Positions 7,020-19,018 of a stretch of 64,000 nucleotides of DNA are shown one piece after another. How positions within the stretch are numbered: the first letter of the stretch is position 1; every line of letters begins with the position of its first letter. This stretch comes from Bacteroides sp. CAG:443 (GTDB taxonomy: Bacteria > Bacteroidota > Bacteroidia > Bacteroidales > Bacteroidaceae). Under the pieces are notes generated by a model, which worked only from the letters and a program-made list of their open reading frames with translations, was not told the DNA's origin and ran no database searches. The stretch covers positions 16,348 to 80,347 of the forward strand of contig FR887812.1 in the NCBI GenBank assembly GCA_000432735.1, read 5' to 3'. Both the position numbers and the translations under genes were made by a program.

Positions 7020-9224
7020 TTATTTCTTGTCCGTCATCTGATAAACCAGTGTACCACCTTTCACAATGTCGGCATGTGAAATGAAGTTCTTGGTATACGG
7101 TTCACCGTTCAGTGTAATACTCTTTACATACTTGTTGGCTTCTGAAAGTCCTTCTGCCTTGATAGTGAAGGTCTTTCCGTCTGCCAGGTGAAGTACAAAT
7201 TCTGGCATCTGAGGAGCTCCGAATACGTATTCGCCGCTTACCGGGTTGACGGGGTAGAATCCCATGGCAGAGAACATGTACCATGCCGACATTTGTCCGC
7301 AGTCATCGTTGCCGCACAGGCCGTGAGGCTGAGGTGCATACTGTGTGTCAAAGATTTGGCGAATCAGTTCCTGAGTACGTTCAGGACGTCCGGCAAGGGC
7401 ATACAGATAGGTTACATGATGGCTAGGTTCATTACCGTGCGCATATTGTCCGATCAATCCGGTTACATCGGCCTGAGTTGTTTCCAGTTTCAATGTAAAT
7501 ACAGAGTCCAGCTTGTTGAGGAAGGCTTCTTCTCCACCGAACAGGGCTATCAATCCCGGTACGTCGTGCTGTACATGCCAGGTATATTGCCATGCGTTTC
7601 CTTCGGTATAGTCGCCGCCTACACTTTCAGAGTGCCCTATCTGGCTAGGGTTAAATGGAGTTTTCCAGGTGCCGTCCGATTTTCTGGGGCGCATGAACTT
7701 CGTACTTGGGTCGAACAGGTTTTTGTAGAAATCTGCACGGCGTGAGAAGTATTCGGCATCTTCTGTTTTTCCCATACGTTTGGCCATGTCGGCTGCTGCA
7801 TAGTCATCGTATACGCTTTCCAGTGTAGATGAAACAGATTCAGCCTCGGTCAGGTCAGTCGGGAAATAACCGTATTTCATATAGTTTTCCCAGTTCGACT
7901 TTAACGGATGTGATATGGTCTGAGTACGCTTGATGGCGTTGAATGCGCGTTCTGCATCAAAGCCGCGGAATCCTTTGGCATAGGCTTCTGCTACGACAGA
8001 AACTCCATGGTTGGCTACCATACAGAAGTTTTCCTTGCCCCACAGTCCCCAGATCGGGAGGTATCCTTGTACGTCGGCCTGATCTACCAGCGAGTTGATG
8101 AATCCGTCTACCCGTTCAGGAATCATCAGTGTATAAAACGGATGAGCGGCGCGGTAGGTATCCCACAGAGAGAAAGTAGAATAGAATTTACCTCCTGTTG
8201 CATTTACTACAGAGTCGGCTGCATTGCGATAACGTCCGTCAACGTCTGATATTTCGTTCGGCTGAATCAGCGCATGATAAAAGCTGGTGTAAAAGTTTGT
8301 CTTTTCTTCGTCAGTACCTGCTACCTCGATACGGCTCAGGTAACTGTTCCAGTCGGCTTTAGCCGCTGTTCGTATCCCTTCGAAATCCCATCCGGGAACT
8401 TCAGCAGCCATATTGGCCTTGGCACCTTCTACTCCGGTAGTGGAGAGCGCTACTTTCATCAGCACTTCTTCTCCCGGCTGGAGATTGAAGCTTGCAACGA
8501 TTCGTTTGCCTTTTTCGACTGCTGCCATAGGGAGTTCGAAATGGTCAACGACCGGACGACTGAATTGCATGACGAAATAATAGTCCTGATTCACCCAGAC
8601 TTCATTGTTTACATGACCGGTAAGCGTACTATCGTTCTCCCAGTTGACTTCACAGCTTTTTACTTGAGTATGGTATTGTTTCTCGTTCCATACCGGTCCG
8701 TGCTGCAAATCTATCAGAATGGAGGCAGAGTCTGCTTTTTCGTACGTATATCGGTGTAGGGCCGTATGGGTTGTAGCAGTCAGTTCTGCTTTTACATTCG
8801 ATTGGTCGAGGGTAACGGTATAATAGCCGGGAGTAGCACTTTCGCTTTGTTTCTGGAAGCGACTCCGGTAGGCATCCCATGCACGGTGACGTTGTCCGGT
8901 AAAAGGCATTACCAGAATATCACCCAGGTCCATGCATCCGGTTCCATTGAGGTGAGTCTGAGTAAATCCCCAGATAATAGAATCGGCATACATGTATTCG
9001 GAGCAGTATCTCCATCCTACAGCTCCGGTTACAGGACTGGTTTGTATCATTCCAAAAGGACGACAAGCTCCCGGAAAAGTATGTCCGTTATCGGCTGCTC
9101 CAATGAAAGGATCGACATATTGCGTATAATCTATTGGCTGTGATGTTTCTTGCTTGGCTGTATTGCAACTATAGAATGCGCTTCCCAGTGCAAGAGTGTA
9201 TAAGAATACAGAAAGTTTTTTCAT
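7020..9224 (-). CDS. GH92 alpha-mannosidase lipoprotein
   Basis: 734 aa, full length for glycoside hydrolase family 92, calcium-dependent exo-alpha-mannosidases (mostly alpha-1,2) that trim N-glycans or mannans. N-terminal lipoprotein signal (MKKLSVFLYTLALGSAFYSC, Cys20). The mature start YVDPFIGAADNGHTFPGA and GFTQTHLNGTGC are classic GH92 motifs, as are YDDYAAADMAK, GNEPSHH (about 597-603) and GNDDCGQMSAW (638-648), which build the calcium and catalytic site. It sits downstream of manA on the same strand, 160 nt away, so mannose release and mannose-6-phosphate use may be linked. Linkage specificity cannot be read from sequence. Confidence 0.94.
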   Translation of the reverse strand: MKKLSVFLYTLALGSAFYSCNTAKQETSQPIDYTQYVDPFIGAADNGHTFPGACRPFGMIQTSPVTGAVGWRYCSEYMYADSIIWGFTQTHLNGTGCMDLGDILVMPFTGQRHRAWDAYRSRFQKQSESATPGYYTVTLDQSNVKAELTATTHTALHRYTYEKADSASILIDLQHGPVWNEKQYHTQVKSCEVNWENDSTLTGHVNNEVWVNQDYYFVMQFSRPVVDHFELPMAAVEKGKRIVASFNLQPGEEVLMKVALSTTGVEGAKANMAAEVPGWDFEGIRTAAKADWNSYLSRIEVAGTDEEKTNFYTSFYHALIQPNEISDVDGRYRNAADSVVNATGGKFYSTFSLWDTYRAAHPFYTLMIPERVDGFINSLVDQADVQGYLPIWGLWGKENFCMVANHGVSVVAEAYAKGFRGFDAERAFNAIKRTQTISHPLKSNWENYMKYGYFPTDLTEAESVSSTLESVYDDYAAADMAKRMGKTEDAEYFSRRADFYKNLFDPSTKFMRPRKSDGTWKTPFNPSQIGHSESVGGDYTEGNAWQYTWHVQHDVPGLIALFGGEEAFLNKLDSVFTLKLETTQADVTGLIGQYAHGNEPSHHVTYLYALAGRPERTQELIRQIFDTQYAPQPHGLCGNDDCGQMSAWYMFSAMGFYPVNPVSGEYVFGAPQMPEFVLHLADGKTFTIKAEGLSEANKYVKSITLNGEPYTKNFISHADIVKGGTLVYQMTDKK

Positions 9225-9256
9225 GAATTAGGGTTAATAAGTATGGAAACCAAATC

Positions 9257-9338
9257 TATTACCATAGAGTATCCAGCAACCTTTGTCGTTGATAGGATTT
9301 TCTGCAATTGGAATTTTCTTGCAACCTCTATGGTAATA
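9257..9338. repeat. 13-bp inverted repeat upstream of GH92
   Basis: tattaccatagag (9257-9269) and ctctatggtaata (9326-9338) are a perfect inverted pair separated by 56 nt in the 160-nt space between manA and the GH92 gene. The spacer contains smaller complementary segments (caac/gttg, ttgca/tgcaa), so on the minus strand it could fold as a branched leader. No matching T run, so not a terminator. Confidence 0.6.
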
Positions 9339-9384
9339 TACTGATTGATTAATAGATAATCATTTTTTTTAAACGATGTGTTAT

Positions 9385-10356
9385 TTATACATAAGTCTCG
9401 AGGAACTTGACATGACCGTTCGGAACTACTTCCAGAGTTTTGGTTGTAGCAGGGAACAGAACAGATTCTCCAGCCTGCATCTGAAGTGTATGTCCTTCGT
9501 TGTCGGTTACAGTGCAAGAACCCTCCATGCAGATATAAATGACAAACGAATCCAATTCAGTATAATCCATGCTCATCTGTTCGGTCAGATCATAAACAGA
9601 AGTGGTGAAGTAAGGACAAGTCACCAGTTCTACCGGTTCATTCTGTTTAGGAGTATAATGAGTACGGTAATCTTCTGATACGGTATAATCGATTGCGTCT
9701 TTTGACAATTCAGTATGCAATTCGCGGGTATTGCCGTTCTTGTCTTTACGGTTGAAGTCGTAGATACGGTAAGTAATGTTAGAGGTCTGCTGGATTTCAG
9801 CAATGAAACAGCCGGCTCCAATGCTGTGGATACGTCCTGCCGGCAAGAAGAATACATCACCCGGCTGTACAGCATAGTCGGAAAGTGCATCGCAGATTGT
9901 ATTGTCGGCGATCATGGCAGCATACTGGTCGGGAGTAATCTGTTTGCTCAGACCTGAACGCAGGTGTGCTTTTCCTCCATCGTTACCTATCACATACCAC
10001 ATTTCAGTTTTTCCCATAGAATTATGGCGTTTCATGGCCAGTTCATCATTGGGGTGAACCTGAATAGACAAGTCTTGCTGTGCGTCGATGAATTTTATCA
10101 ACAAAGGGAATTTACCATTGAAGCGCTTGTAATTGCTTTCGCCTACCAGTGCACCTTTGTATTCGCTTACCATTTGTGTAAGGTTTTTGCCTGCATCGGC
10201 TCCATCGGCAACGATTGACTCATCACCTGGAACGTCTGATATTTCCCAGCTCTCACCTACTTGTGCCTGCTGGCAGTCTAAGTGCTTGAACGGAATGATT
10301 TTTTCTCCTCCCCAGATAGTGGATTTTAAGATCGGTTTAAATTTTAAAGGGTACAT
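9385..10356 (-). CDS. manA: Mannose-6-phosphate isomerase, class I (cupin)
   Basis: 323 aa from ATG at 10356 (MYPLKFKPILKSTIWGG); a longer frame to 10416 has no support and would overlap the promoter. Zinc-dependent isomerase linking mannose-6-phosphate and fructose-6-phosphate in the cytoplasm. Zinc ligands lie in IQVHPNDELA, in the glutamate of GKTEMWYV and in the histidine of GRIHSIGAG; TYRIYDFNRKDKNGN follows as in the short bacterial ManA type. A TTG-19 nt-TACATTTG promoter lies just upstream. The GH92 mannosidase gene follows on the same strand. Confidence 0.94.
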   Translation of the reverse strand: MYPLKFKPILKSTIWGGEKIIPFKHLDCQQAQVGESWEISDVPGDESIVADGADAGKNLTQMVSEYKGALVGESNYKRFNGKFPLLIKFIDAQQDLSIQVHPNDELAMKRHNSMGKTEMWYVIGNDGGKAHLRSGLSKQITPDQYAAMIADNTICDALSDYAVQPGDVFFLPAGRIHSIGAGCFIAEIQQTSNITYRIYDFNRKDKNGNTRELHTELSKDAIDYTVSEDYRTHYTPKQNEPVELVTCPYFTTSVYDLTEQMSMDYTELDSFVIYICMEGSCTVTDNEGHTLQMQAGESVLFPATTKTLEVVPNGHVKFLETYV

Positions 10357-10386
10357 AAGTGTTATAATTAGGTTTACAATTGTAGG

Positions 10387-10416
10387 CAAATGTAACAAAA
10401 ACTCGTGATAGTTCAA
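10387..10416 (-). promoter_or_regulatory. Promoter of manA
   Basis: Minus-strand TACATTTG (10394-10387) with ATTG (10417-10414), close to TTTG, 19 nt upstream. Places transcription start about 25 nt before the manA ATG. The rest of the 10357-10660 gap holds only this promoter and the terminator at 10597. Confidence 0.6.
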
Positions 10417-10596
10417 TGAATATTTTGTTTATTCTGGGGAAGCTCTTATGGGTTCTTTGGCGTTTTATCTTTTTCTCGTAGTGATTTTGCAGCTGATTAG
10501 TTCTGTAAAAATAAACTATCTTGAGAGAGCTTCCGTATTTTTCTGTTATCTCTGTCTCATCCGAAGTCTCAGGAACCTTGTTGGTCATTGTAATAT

Positions 10597-10626
10597 AAAA
10601 GGCTGTTCCGATTGGAACAGCCTTTT
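10597..10626 (-). terminator. Terminator after the DUF5723 gene
   Basis: Stem aaaaggctgttcc (10597-10609) / ggaacagcctttt (10614-10626) with a 4-nt loop, about 35 nt beyond the stop of the minus-strand gene ending at 10661. Confidence 0.8.
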
Positions 10627-10660
10627 GTTGAATAGTTATTACTATATGTTGGACAGAAAA

Positions 10661-12091
10661 TTAAATTTTGTTGCCAAAAGTAATATTGAATCCTAAACTG
10701 ACATTGGTATTCAGTTTTCCTACTGGAACGTATTGTGGGGTTACTTTTGTCATCAGGTGATCCATGCCAATGAAGAAGTTGAAACCACATGGATGGAAGT
10801 TCAATATCCATCCAAAGGATGAACCAAATGATGATATACCGTAATTAACACCTGCATCAAACCATTTGACGGGAGTTACATTGGCCGAAATACGTCCTTC
10901 GCTCCAGCTATATTTTCCATTGATACGTGTTGAAGACAAGAACCCGAAATGTAATTTATCGTACAAGGGGAATGTATAATCTGCTCCTATATTCAATGTA
11001 GCTCCTAATGCTTTTGTTGAACTGCTTCCTGTTTCTGAACGGTGGAAACTTGCATAATTTTCAACGTCTTTTCCTAAATCTTCCAACTGATCTTCCAATG
11101 GTTTGTCGCCATCAGCATCATCAGATCCCATTGCTATATTCTGGAAACCCTTGAACTCCCATGGAGTATTGCTCGTTTTAGCTTTAATCGTATTACTCCA
11201 AGAGATAAATCCTAAATCGAGAACGGCTGCTGACAGCGTTAAATCTTCACGAAGCTTGTAAGTCGCTCCCAAGTCGACAGCCATACCGAAACCTGTAAGG
11301 CCGGGACTGTCTAAATCGATATTGCCCCAGTCTATCAAATCTTTTTCTGATGGATTGTTGATTTCTTTTTTACTTTCTTCTTTGGTGGGCATGGTTAACC
11401 CTTTTACAGAGGCATTCATCTCTCCGTTAGCCTGAACCATCCACTTATCTTCCGCCATCTGGACTTTCATATCTGTCATTTTGAGATTGACGTTACCCAT
11501 ACCTAACAGAAATTTTAATTTACCGCCGACATTTAATTTATCATTGATCTGACGAGAATGTCCCAGTGCTATTTCTGCATAGTTGTTCGATGAAATACCT
11601 AAATCATCCATCTCATATACAGAGTTGCTGCTATTCATTCCTAGTTTCATGAATTCGAAGAGTCCACGAGGTAAATTCAGGCTGGTTGTAGAACGCATGT
11701 TGATATCAATCGTGTTAAAGCCTCCCCATGCACGGAATCCAGCAGAAAGCAATGTCATATTCAGGTCTGTATTGATACGGTTATTGTCTTTCAATTTGCC
11801 GAGGAATTCACTGCTGCTGATGTTGCCGTTCATGAAAGTTGTCAGCTTATTATTTCCATACGGATAGATAAAAGTATTTAAGCCAACATTCGATTGAGCT
11901 CCCACATTGATATTACCGATGACCGGAATGGCTACATAATTGCGTTCAGGAGCAAAGGCCGGGTTCATCAAATGACGATATGTATATCCTTCGAGAAAAT
12001 AGCCGGAATGTAAGGATTGTGCAGAAGCGGCTGTACCCAAGCATATAAAAATTGTAGCTGTAAAAAGGTGAAATATGCTATTCTTTTTCAT
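10661..12091 (-). CDS. DUF5723 (PorV/FadL-like) outer-membrane beta-barrel protein
   Basis: 476 aa from the ATG at 12091 (MKKNSIFHLFTATIFICLG, then a signal-peptidase I site near ASAQ); a TTG three codons upstream is less likely. The mature part begins YTYRHLMNPAFAPERNYVAIPV and continues with alternating amphipathic strands and short polar turns, ending in a strand (LNTNVSLGFNITFGNKI) as outer-membrane barrels do. The early NPAFAP segment and overall layout match the DUF5723 group of Bacteroidales proteins, distant relatives of FadL/PorV. Such proteins may carry lipids or act as secretion shuttles; the function of this one is unknown. It follows the lipoprotein gene by 32 nt and is probably co-transcribed. 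Confidence 0.8.
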   Translation of the reverse strand: MKKNSIFHLFTATIFICLGTAASAQSLHSGYFLEGYTYRHLMNPAFAPERNYVAIPVIGNINVGAQSNVGLNTFIYPYGNNKLTTFMNGNISSSEFLGKLKDNNRINTDLNMTLLSAGFRAWGGFNTIDINMRSTTSLNLPRGLFEFMKLGMNSSNSVYEMDDLGISSNNYAEIALGHSRQINDKLNVGGKLKFLLGMGNVNLKMTDMKVQMAEDKWMVQANGEMNASVKGLTMPTKEESKKEINNPSEKDLIDWGNIDLDSPGLTGFGMAVDLGATYKLREDLTLSAAVLDLGFISWSNTIKAKTSNTPWEFKGFQNIAMGSDDADGDKPLEDQLEDLGKDVENYASFHRSETGSSSTKALGATLNIGADYTFPLYDKLHFGFLSSTRINGKYSWSEGRISANVTPVKWFDAGVNYGISSFGSSFGWILNFHPCGFNFFIGMDHLMTKVTPQYVPVGKLNTNVSLGFNITFGNKI

Positions 12092-12123
12092 ATAATTCAA
12101 TGATTGTTATTTTATAGGTTTAA

Positions 12124-13836
12124 TTAATTCAGATCAACGGTAACGCCGCCTTTTACTTTTATAACCATTTTGTCCAAGCGGAGGTATTGATTCTTGTTCA
12201 GGATTTTTCCACTTGTTTCAGCAGATGAAGTTGCTGCAACTTCATAGCTAAGTCCGTCCAGTTGCTTGAATACATTGGCATCTGTTGCTTTCAATGTAAT
12301 TTCAAGTGGGGTTGCTACTCCCTTGTCTGAAATACCTGCTGCTATTTTACTTGAAACTGTTGTAGAGATTTCATTCAATGTCTTTCCGTCCTTATCTATT
12401 GCGTTTACAGTCATATCCATTGTCAGAGGAATGGTATTGGTTGCTTCCATCGAAACAACTAGTTCCTTTACAGAAAGGTCTTTAATATCTTTATTCCAAT
12501 CATTAATAATGTCACTGTAAACAATGTTTGTCCCTTCATTGAATTCCAAAGGAGCATTTATTTCATAATCTGTCTTAACATTGTATGTGCTTCCTAAGTC
12601 GATGGTACATTTCTTGTCGGCAGCTTTTGTCTCGATGTTGTCCATACGAATTTCATCAGGAATTGTTTCTATTAAATCATTCAGGTTTTCAACTGTTACG
12701 CTGGCATCAGCGCCTTCTACATTCTCGTTCAGTCTGTGCAGGCAGATAATGTAATCGTTAGGTTGATTACCAGGTATGGTTATCAAATTTGGAGACTGTC
12801 CAACAGGAACAGATGCAAGCAGCTTACCGCCCTTGTATGATTTTAATACGCCACTAAAGTTTACTTCTACAGGAGAAGTATTGCTGACTGTCAGGTATAT
12901 TTTAGGATCAGTCATATCTATTCTAACCTGCTCATCTTTCAAGAAGTCGGGTAAGTTATTTATTGTAATCGGATCGATAGAGACATTAATCTCTGGGTTG
13001 ACCTTTGCTGTAACTTGAGTCAGTTGTATCTCATCGATTTTTATTTCAGTATCCATAATCATTTGGATAGCACTTCCTCCCGTGGTCGTACTGGTTCCGC
13101 TTATGTTTATATCGTCTGCGATAACTAAGTGTCCGGGAGCTACGAGACCTTTTCCTGTTCCCATCGATTCAAAATCAATGTGTGTGATATTTAGGAAAAT
13201 TTTTAATGGTGAAGTTTGGGAAACATTGATATCCTGTATGAATGTCAAGACACTTCCTGCTATCTTAACTCGCTGGTCTGTTGTGGTGATAGTCATGTAG
13301 TCAGGAAACTCAATTTGGAATCCTTTTTTGAGTGTCAGTGAATTACTCCCTTCCACGTTCATAAGTAACGATGCAGGCATAATAACGTCTGAACTATATA
13401 ATTTGGTTACGTCAGTCGTTATGTCTCTTTTATCAATGCTGAAGGAGGTCTTATCGTTTACTGTAGCTTCCAGTGTACCACTCGGCGACATCATATAGTT
13501 TAATTCTGTTCTTGCAGACTGGAGTGCGATTTCACTCGATTTGATGGTGATTTCTTCAATAGAAACACGAGTGTCGGAACCTTTGCCTGTTTGAGAAAGA
13601 GCATAATTGCCGTCAGCGTCAGCTTTAACTGTACTCTCTTCGTTTAAGTCGAAAATTTTCTCTAGTGTGATGTTTTTGGTGTTGCTTGCTGGAATGGTTA
13701 GATTCTCGCCCCCTACCGTCACTGTCATGTCGAGATCCTTACTTAAATCATACTCACTATCTACGCATGATAGCATACAACTGGATAGTAGTACAAATGC
13801 ACAAGAAAATGTTTTGTTTGTCAGTCGTTTTTTCAT
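12124..13836 (-). CDS. Large lipoprotein of unknown function, repeated beta-sandwich-like domains
   Basis: 570 aa from the ATG at 13836 (MKKRLTNKTFSCAFVLLSSC..., lipobox ending LSC around residue 24). I do not recognise a named family. The chain is rich in Thr, Ser, Ile, Val and Asp, with many predicted strands and no enzyme motif. Segments such as KIDEIQLTQVTAKVNPEI, ITINNLPDFLKDEQVRIDM and SVKELVVSMEATNTIPLTM suggest repeated beta-sandwich modules similar to each other. The two-gene arrangement with the barrel protein points to a surface or periplasmic partner of that barrel. It is preceded by a 355-nt gap with A/T-rich sequence and the hairpin at 14071. Confidence 0.75.
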   Translation of the reverse strand: MKKRLTNKTFSCAFVLLSSCMLSCVDSEYDLSKDLDMTVTVGGENLTIPASNTKNITLEKIFDLNEESTVKADADGNYALSQTGKGSDTRVSIEEITIKSSEIALQSARTELNYMMSPSGTLEATVNDKTSFSIDKRDITTDVTKLYSSDVIMPASLLMNVEGSNSLTLKKGFQIEFPDYMTITTTDQRVKIAGSVLTFIQDINVSQTSPLKIFLNITHIDFESMGTGKGLVAPGHLVIADDINISGTSTTTGGSAIQMIMDTEIKIDEIQLTQVTAKVNPEINVSIDPITINNLPDFLKDEQVRIDMTDPKIYLTVSNTSPVEVNFSGVLKSYKGGKLLASVPVGQSPNLITIPGNQPNDYIICLHRLNENVEGADASVTVENLNDLIETIPDEIRMDNIETKAADKKCTIDLGSTYNVKTDYEINAPLEFNEGTNIVYSDIINDWNKDIKDLSVKELVVSMEATNTIPLTMDMTVNAIDKDGKTLNEISTTVSSKIAAGISDKGVATPLEITLKATDANVFKQLDGLSYEVAATSSAETSGKILNKNQYLRLDKMVIKVKGGVTVDLN

Positions 13837-14070
13837 GAAATAATTATAATTAATAAGTAACAAATAATCGTTTTTCTGATAAAAAATCAAATAATGTATC
13901 TGTGCAGATAATTACTGATGATGCTTATGTGAAGAGGAATAAATCCTTCACTTTATTAATTTTAACAATAAAAACGTAAAAATGTTTATAATTGTTCACT
14001 TCTGATTTAGAATAAATATTGTATGTAGCTATAGGTAATTTTATCAATCCCCAATATATTACCAATAAAA

Positions 14071-14150
14071 TATTGCTGTCCGATAAACTTTCGAGACGAT
14101 AAAAGCGTTGTTCTTCCCCTATTGGGAAAGTTTTATCGGACAGTAATATA
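14071..14150. terminator. Long inverted repeat after nuoN (terminator or small repeat element)
   Basis: tattgctgtccgataaact (from 14071) is repeated inverted as aaagttttatcggacagtaata (14127-14148), spaced by about 35 nt that can itself pair partly. It sits 40 nt past the nuoN stop and could end the nuo transcript; the conserved tgtccgataaa arms also look like a small mobile repeat. Nothing else is visible in 13837-14191 except A/T-rich sequence that should hold the lipoprotein promoter. Confidence 0.55.
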
Positions 14151-14191
14151 AACAGAAACTTATGTTTTAAGTATCTGTTCTTTGTTTTTGC

Positions 14192-15619
14192 TTATAACGG
14201 TGCTACTTCTGTAAGTACCTGATATACCGAGCTGCATACTCCCAGCAGGATAACTCCCATCAGGCAGATAAAGAGACAGGCACGGGTCATCGTACTGCTC
14301 TTGAATGTAGCCAGTGGCGTATCGTTTGGAGTAATGTACATGGCTTTGACAATCAGCAGGTAGTAATACAATGAGATAATTGTATTGACCAATGCCAGGA
14401 ATACTACCAGCCAGTGGCCTGCATGGAATGCCGAAGCAAATACAAAGAACTTAGAGAAGAAGCCCGCAAAGGGAGGAATACCTGCCAGTGAAAACAAGGC
14501 GATAGTCATGACGAAGCTCAGTTTCGGATTCGTCTTGTAGAAGCCGTTATATGCATCACGGTCTACTACACCTCCATTATGTTGTTCTACGGTATTGATA
14601 ACGCCGAATACAGCCAAGTTGGCAACGATGTAAACTACTACATAATATACCAATGAAGCCATTCCCTGAGCCGAGGCACCCAGTACGGCCAGCATGATGT
14701 AACCGGCCTGCGAAATACTACTGTATGCCATGAAGCGCTTCAAGTCCTTTTGCAGGATAGCAAATATGTTGGCTATAGTGATGGTCAATACGATGATAAC
14801 AGAAAGCAGTAAGCTCCAGTTGTCAATCATCGGGGTAAATACTTTCAGCAAGATACTCATCAACGCAAAGGCAGCAGCTCCTTTCGAAATGACAGAAAGG
14901 TAAGCACTGACAGTTGTCGGAGCTCCTTGGTAAGTATCAGGTGTCCACATGTGGAAGGGAACAAGGCTCAGCTTGAATCCTAATCCGGCGAAGAATAAGA
15001 CCATTGCCAGTATCTGAAGCGGACTACCTACCAGTTGTGTACTCAGGTCATTGAAATACATCGTTCCGCACGTACCATATACTAATGACAAACCGTAAAG
15101 CATCAATGCTGATGAGAACATGGCATTCAGAATGAATTTAGCTCCGGCTTCAGCGCTGTGGTGACGATATTTGTCGAATGCGATAAGACAAGCCATCGGG
15201 ATGCTGGCCAGTTCGAGTCCAACATAGAACAGCAGGAAGCTGCCTGCACTGACCATGTAGTACATACCCAATAAGGTAGAGAGTGTCAGCAGATAAAATT
15301 CACCTGCCTTATGGCGAGTGTCTTCACGGTTCAGCCAGGTATCTGCTTGCATAAATACCAGCAAGGTACCCAGTGTAAGGATAATCTTTACTACAGAGGT
15401 CATCGGAGTATTTTGAAACATACCTCCAAACGCTTCTCCACTGGTGGTAGAACCGAATATATTGTTAAGTAGCAGGATCACGAGCAATGCGCAGGAAAGT
15501 CTTTGCATGTTCTTCGGAGATGGCGTCTTCTGAAATAAATCGGCAAGTAGCACGATGATCAGAACGATTGCCAAACCGATTTCTGCCTGCATGGTGTGTA
15601 AAGTTGTTATTATATCCAT
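14192..15619 (-). CDS. nuoN: NADH-quinone oxidoreductase subunit N
   Basis: 475 aa antiporter-like membrane subunit of complex I with about 14 transmembrane helices. Conserved features: the broken-helix region around [21 protein letters not shown] with the coupling lysine, and [20 protein letters not shown], typical of NuoN/Mrp-type proton channels. One of three antiporter subunits (L, M, N). It starts 6 nt after the nuoM stop and is the last gene of the operon. Confidence 0.96.
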   Translation of the reverse strand: MDIITTLHTMQAEIGLAIVLIIVLLADLFQKTPSPKNMQRLSCALLVILLLNNIFGSTTSGEAFGGMFQNTPMTSVVKIILTLGTLLVFMQADTWLNREDTRHKAGEFYLLTLSTLLGMYYMVSAGSFLLFYVGLELASIPMACLIAFDKYRHHSAEAGAKFILNAMFSSALMLYGLSLVYGTCGTMYFNDLSTQLVGSPLQILAMVLFFAGLGFKLSLVPFHMWTPDTYQGAPTTVSAYLSVISKGAAAFALMSILLKVFTPMIDNWSLLLSVIIVLTITIANIFAILQKDLKRFMAYSSISQAGYIMLAVLGASAQGMASLVYYVVVYIVANLAVFGVINTVEQHNGGVVDRDAYNGFYKTNPKLSFVMTIALFSLAGIPPFAGFFSKFFVFASAFHAGHWLVVFLALVNTIISLYYYLLIVKAMYITPNDTPLATFKSSTMTRACLFICLMGVILLGVCSSVYQVLTEVAPL

Positions 15620-15625
15620 AATGCG

Positions 15626-17106
15626 TTATAATTGACAAAGTTGTGAAATAATAGGTTCTACACTGCCGCTGATTACATGGCTTACCCAGTAAGGAGCCAG
15701 ACCTAATCCAGCTACAGCCACGATAAGGCAGATGACGGCGAAGCGTTCATCCCAGGTTGCATCGGTCAGTTTCAGATGTTCTGGGTTGGTGCAGGTACCA
15801 TATAGTATCTTACCAACTACACGCAAGATGTAGACTGCGGTAATGACGATACTCATTGTAGCAATGATGGTGCATACACGGTGGAAAACATCTGCATGCT
15901 GGAAAGATCCAACGAATACAGTCATTTCTGCAACGAAACCGCTTAAGCCTGGAAGACCGAGGTTAGCAAGACCGGCGATAACGTATCCGACTGCAAGGAA
16001 AGGCATGATTTTCATCAGACCTCTTAACTGACGGATATCACGTGTGTGAGTACGACCGTAAATCATACCGATCAACGCGAAGAACAAGGCGGTCATCAAT
16101 CCGTGGCTCAACATCTGAAGGATAGCACCTGTCGCACTTACCTTTGTCATCATCAGCAAAGCAAACAACACCAGTCCGCAGTGGCTTACTGAAGAATAGG
16201 CGTTGATGTATTTCAAGTCGGTCTGTACTACGGCACTGAAAGCACCGTATACTACTGAAATGGTTGTCAGTACCAGGAAGAAATCTCCCCAAATAGCAGC
16301 ACCTGTTGGCATCAGGAACATGGCGATACGGAAGCATCCGTAGCCTCCCAGTTTCATCAATACGCCGGCATGCAACATAGATACGGCAGTCGGCGCTGAA
16401 GCATGACCGTCGGGGCTCCATGTATGGAAGGGGAATAAAGCGCCCAATACGCCAAATCCGAGGAATACCATCGGGAAGAAAACGCGTTGTATTTCGGTTG
16501 GTATCTGTAATTTGACAATCTCAAGGATGTTCATGGTTTCACCTCCGGCACCGTAGAAGATACCCAGAATACCAATCAACAGAAAGGCAGATCCTCCCAT
16601 CAACATCAGCGTCAGCTTCATGGCTGCATATTCTTTTCTGCCGCTACCCCATACACCGATAAGCAAGTACATCGGAATCAAGGCAACTTCGTAGAACATG
16701 AACATGGTGAACAAGTCGGTAGAAATAAAGAAACCGAATACTCCAGTACTCAATAGGGTAAACCAGAGGAAATATTCTTTAGTCAACGGTTTCAGCTTCC
16801 ATGATGCAAAGGTTCCGGTAAAGACGATGATGGAACTCAGTAAAAGCATGACAACCGAAATGCCATCTACACCAACCGAATAAGCAATATGTAATGGAGC
16901 ATACCAGGTAATGCTGTCTGTAAATAACATTTCTTCTGTAGCTCCGCCGTTTCGTAGTCCTATATAAGAAACTGTCAGGTAGGCAGCAAGAATCAACAGA
17001 AGTGTTGAGCCGGCTACCATTACTCCTCTTACCTGGTTCACGTTGCGCGCGATCCATAGTCCGAGCAACATGAGCAGAGGAATTAAAACAAAAAGACTTA
17101 ATATAT

Positions 17107-17110
<4 letters not shown>
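15626..17110 (-). CDS. nuoM: NADH-quinone oxidoreductase subunit M
   Basis: 494 aa from the ATG at 17110 (MNILSLFVLIPLLML); a longer upstream frame would run into nuoL. Proton-translocating antiporter-like subunit. Motifs: FYEVALIPMYLLIGVWG with the essential glutamate of helix 5, FPFHTWSPDGHASAPTAVSMLHAG, and TDLKYINAYSSVSHCGL. The start overlaps the nuoL stop by 4 nt (ATGA type), a sign of coupled translation. Confidence 0.96.
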
Positions 17111-18999
<1,889 letters not shown>

Positions 19000-19018
19000 A
19001 ATCAAAATACTATTTTAG

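Noticed and set aside
9257..9338. Invertible promoter
   Set aside because: The inverted repeat has the right shape, but no TAnnTTTG box was found between the arms, so it was kept only as a repeat.
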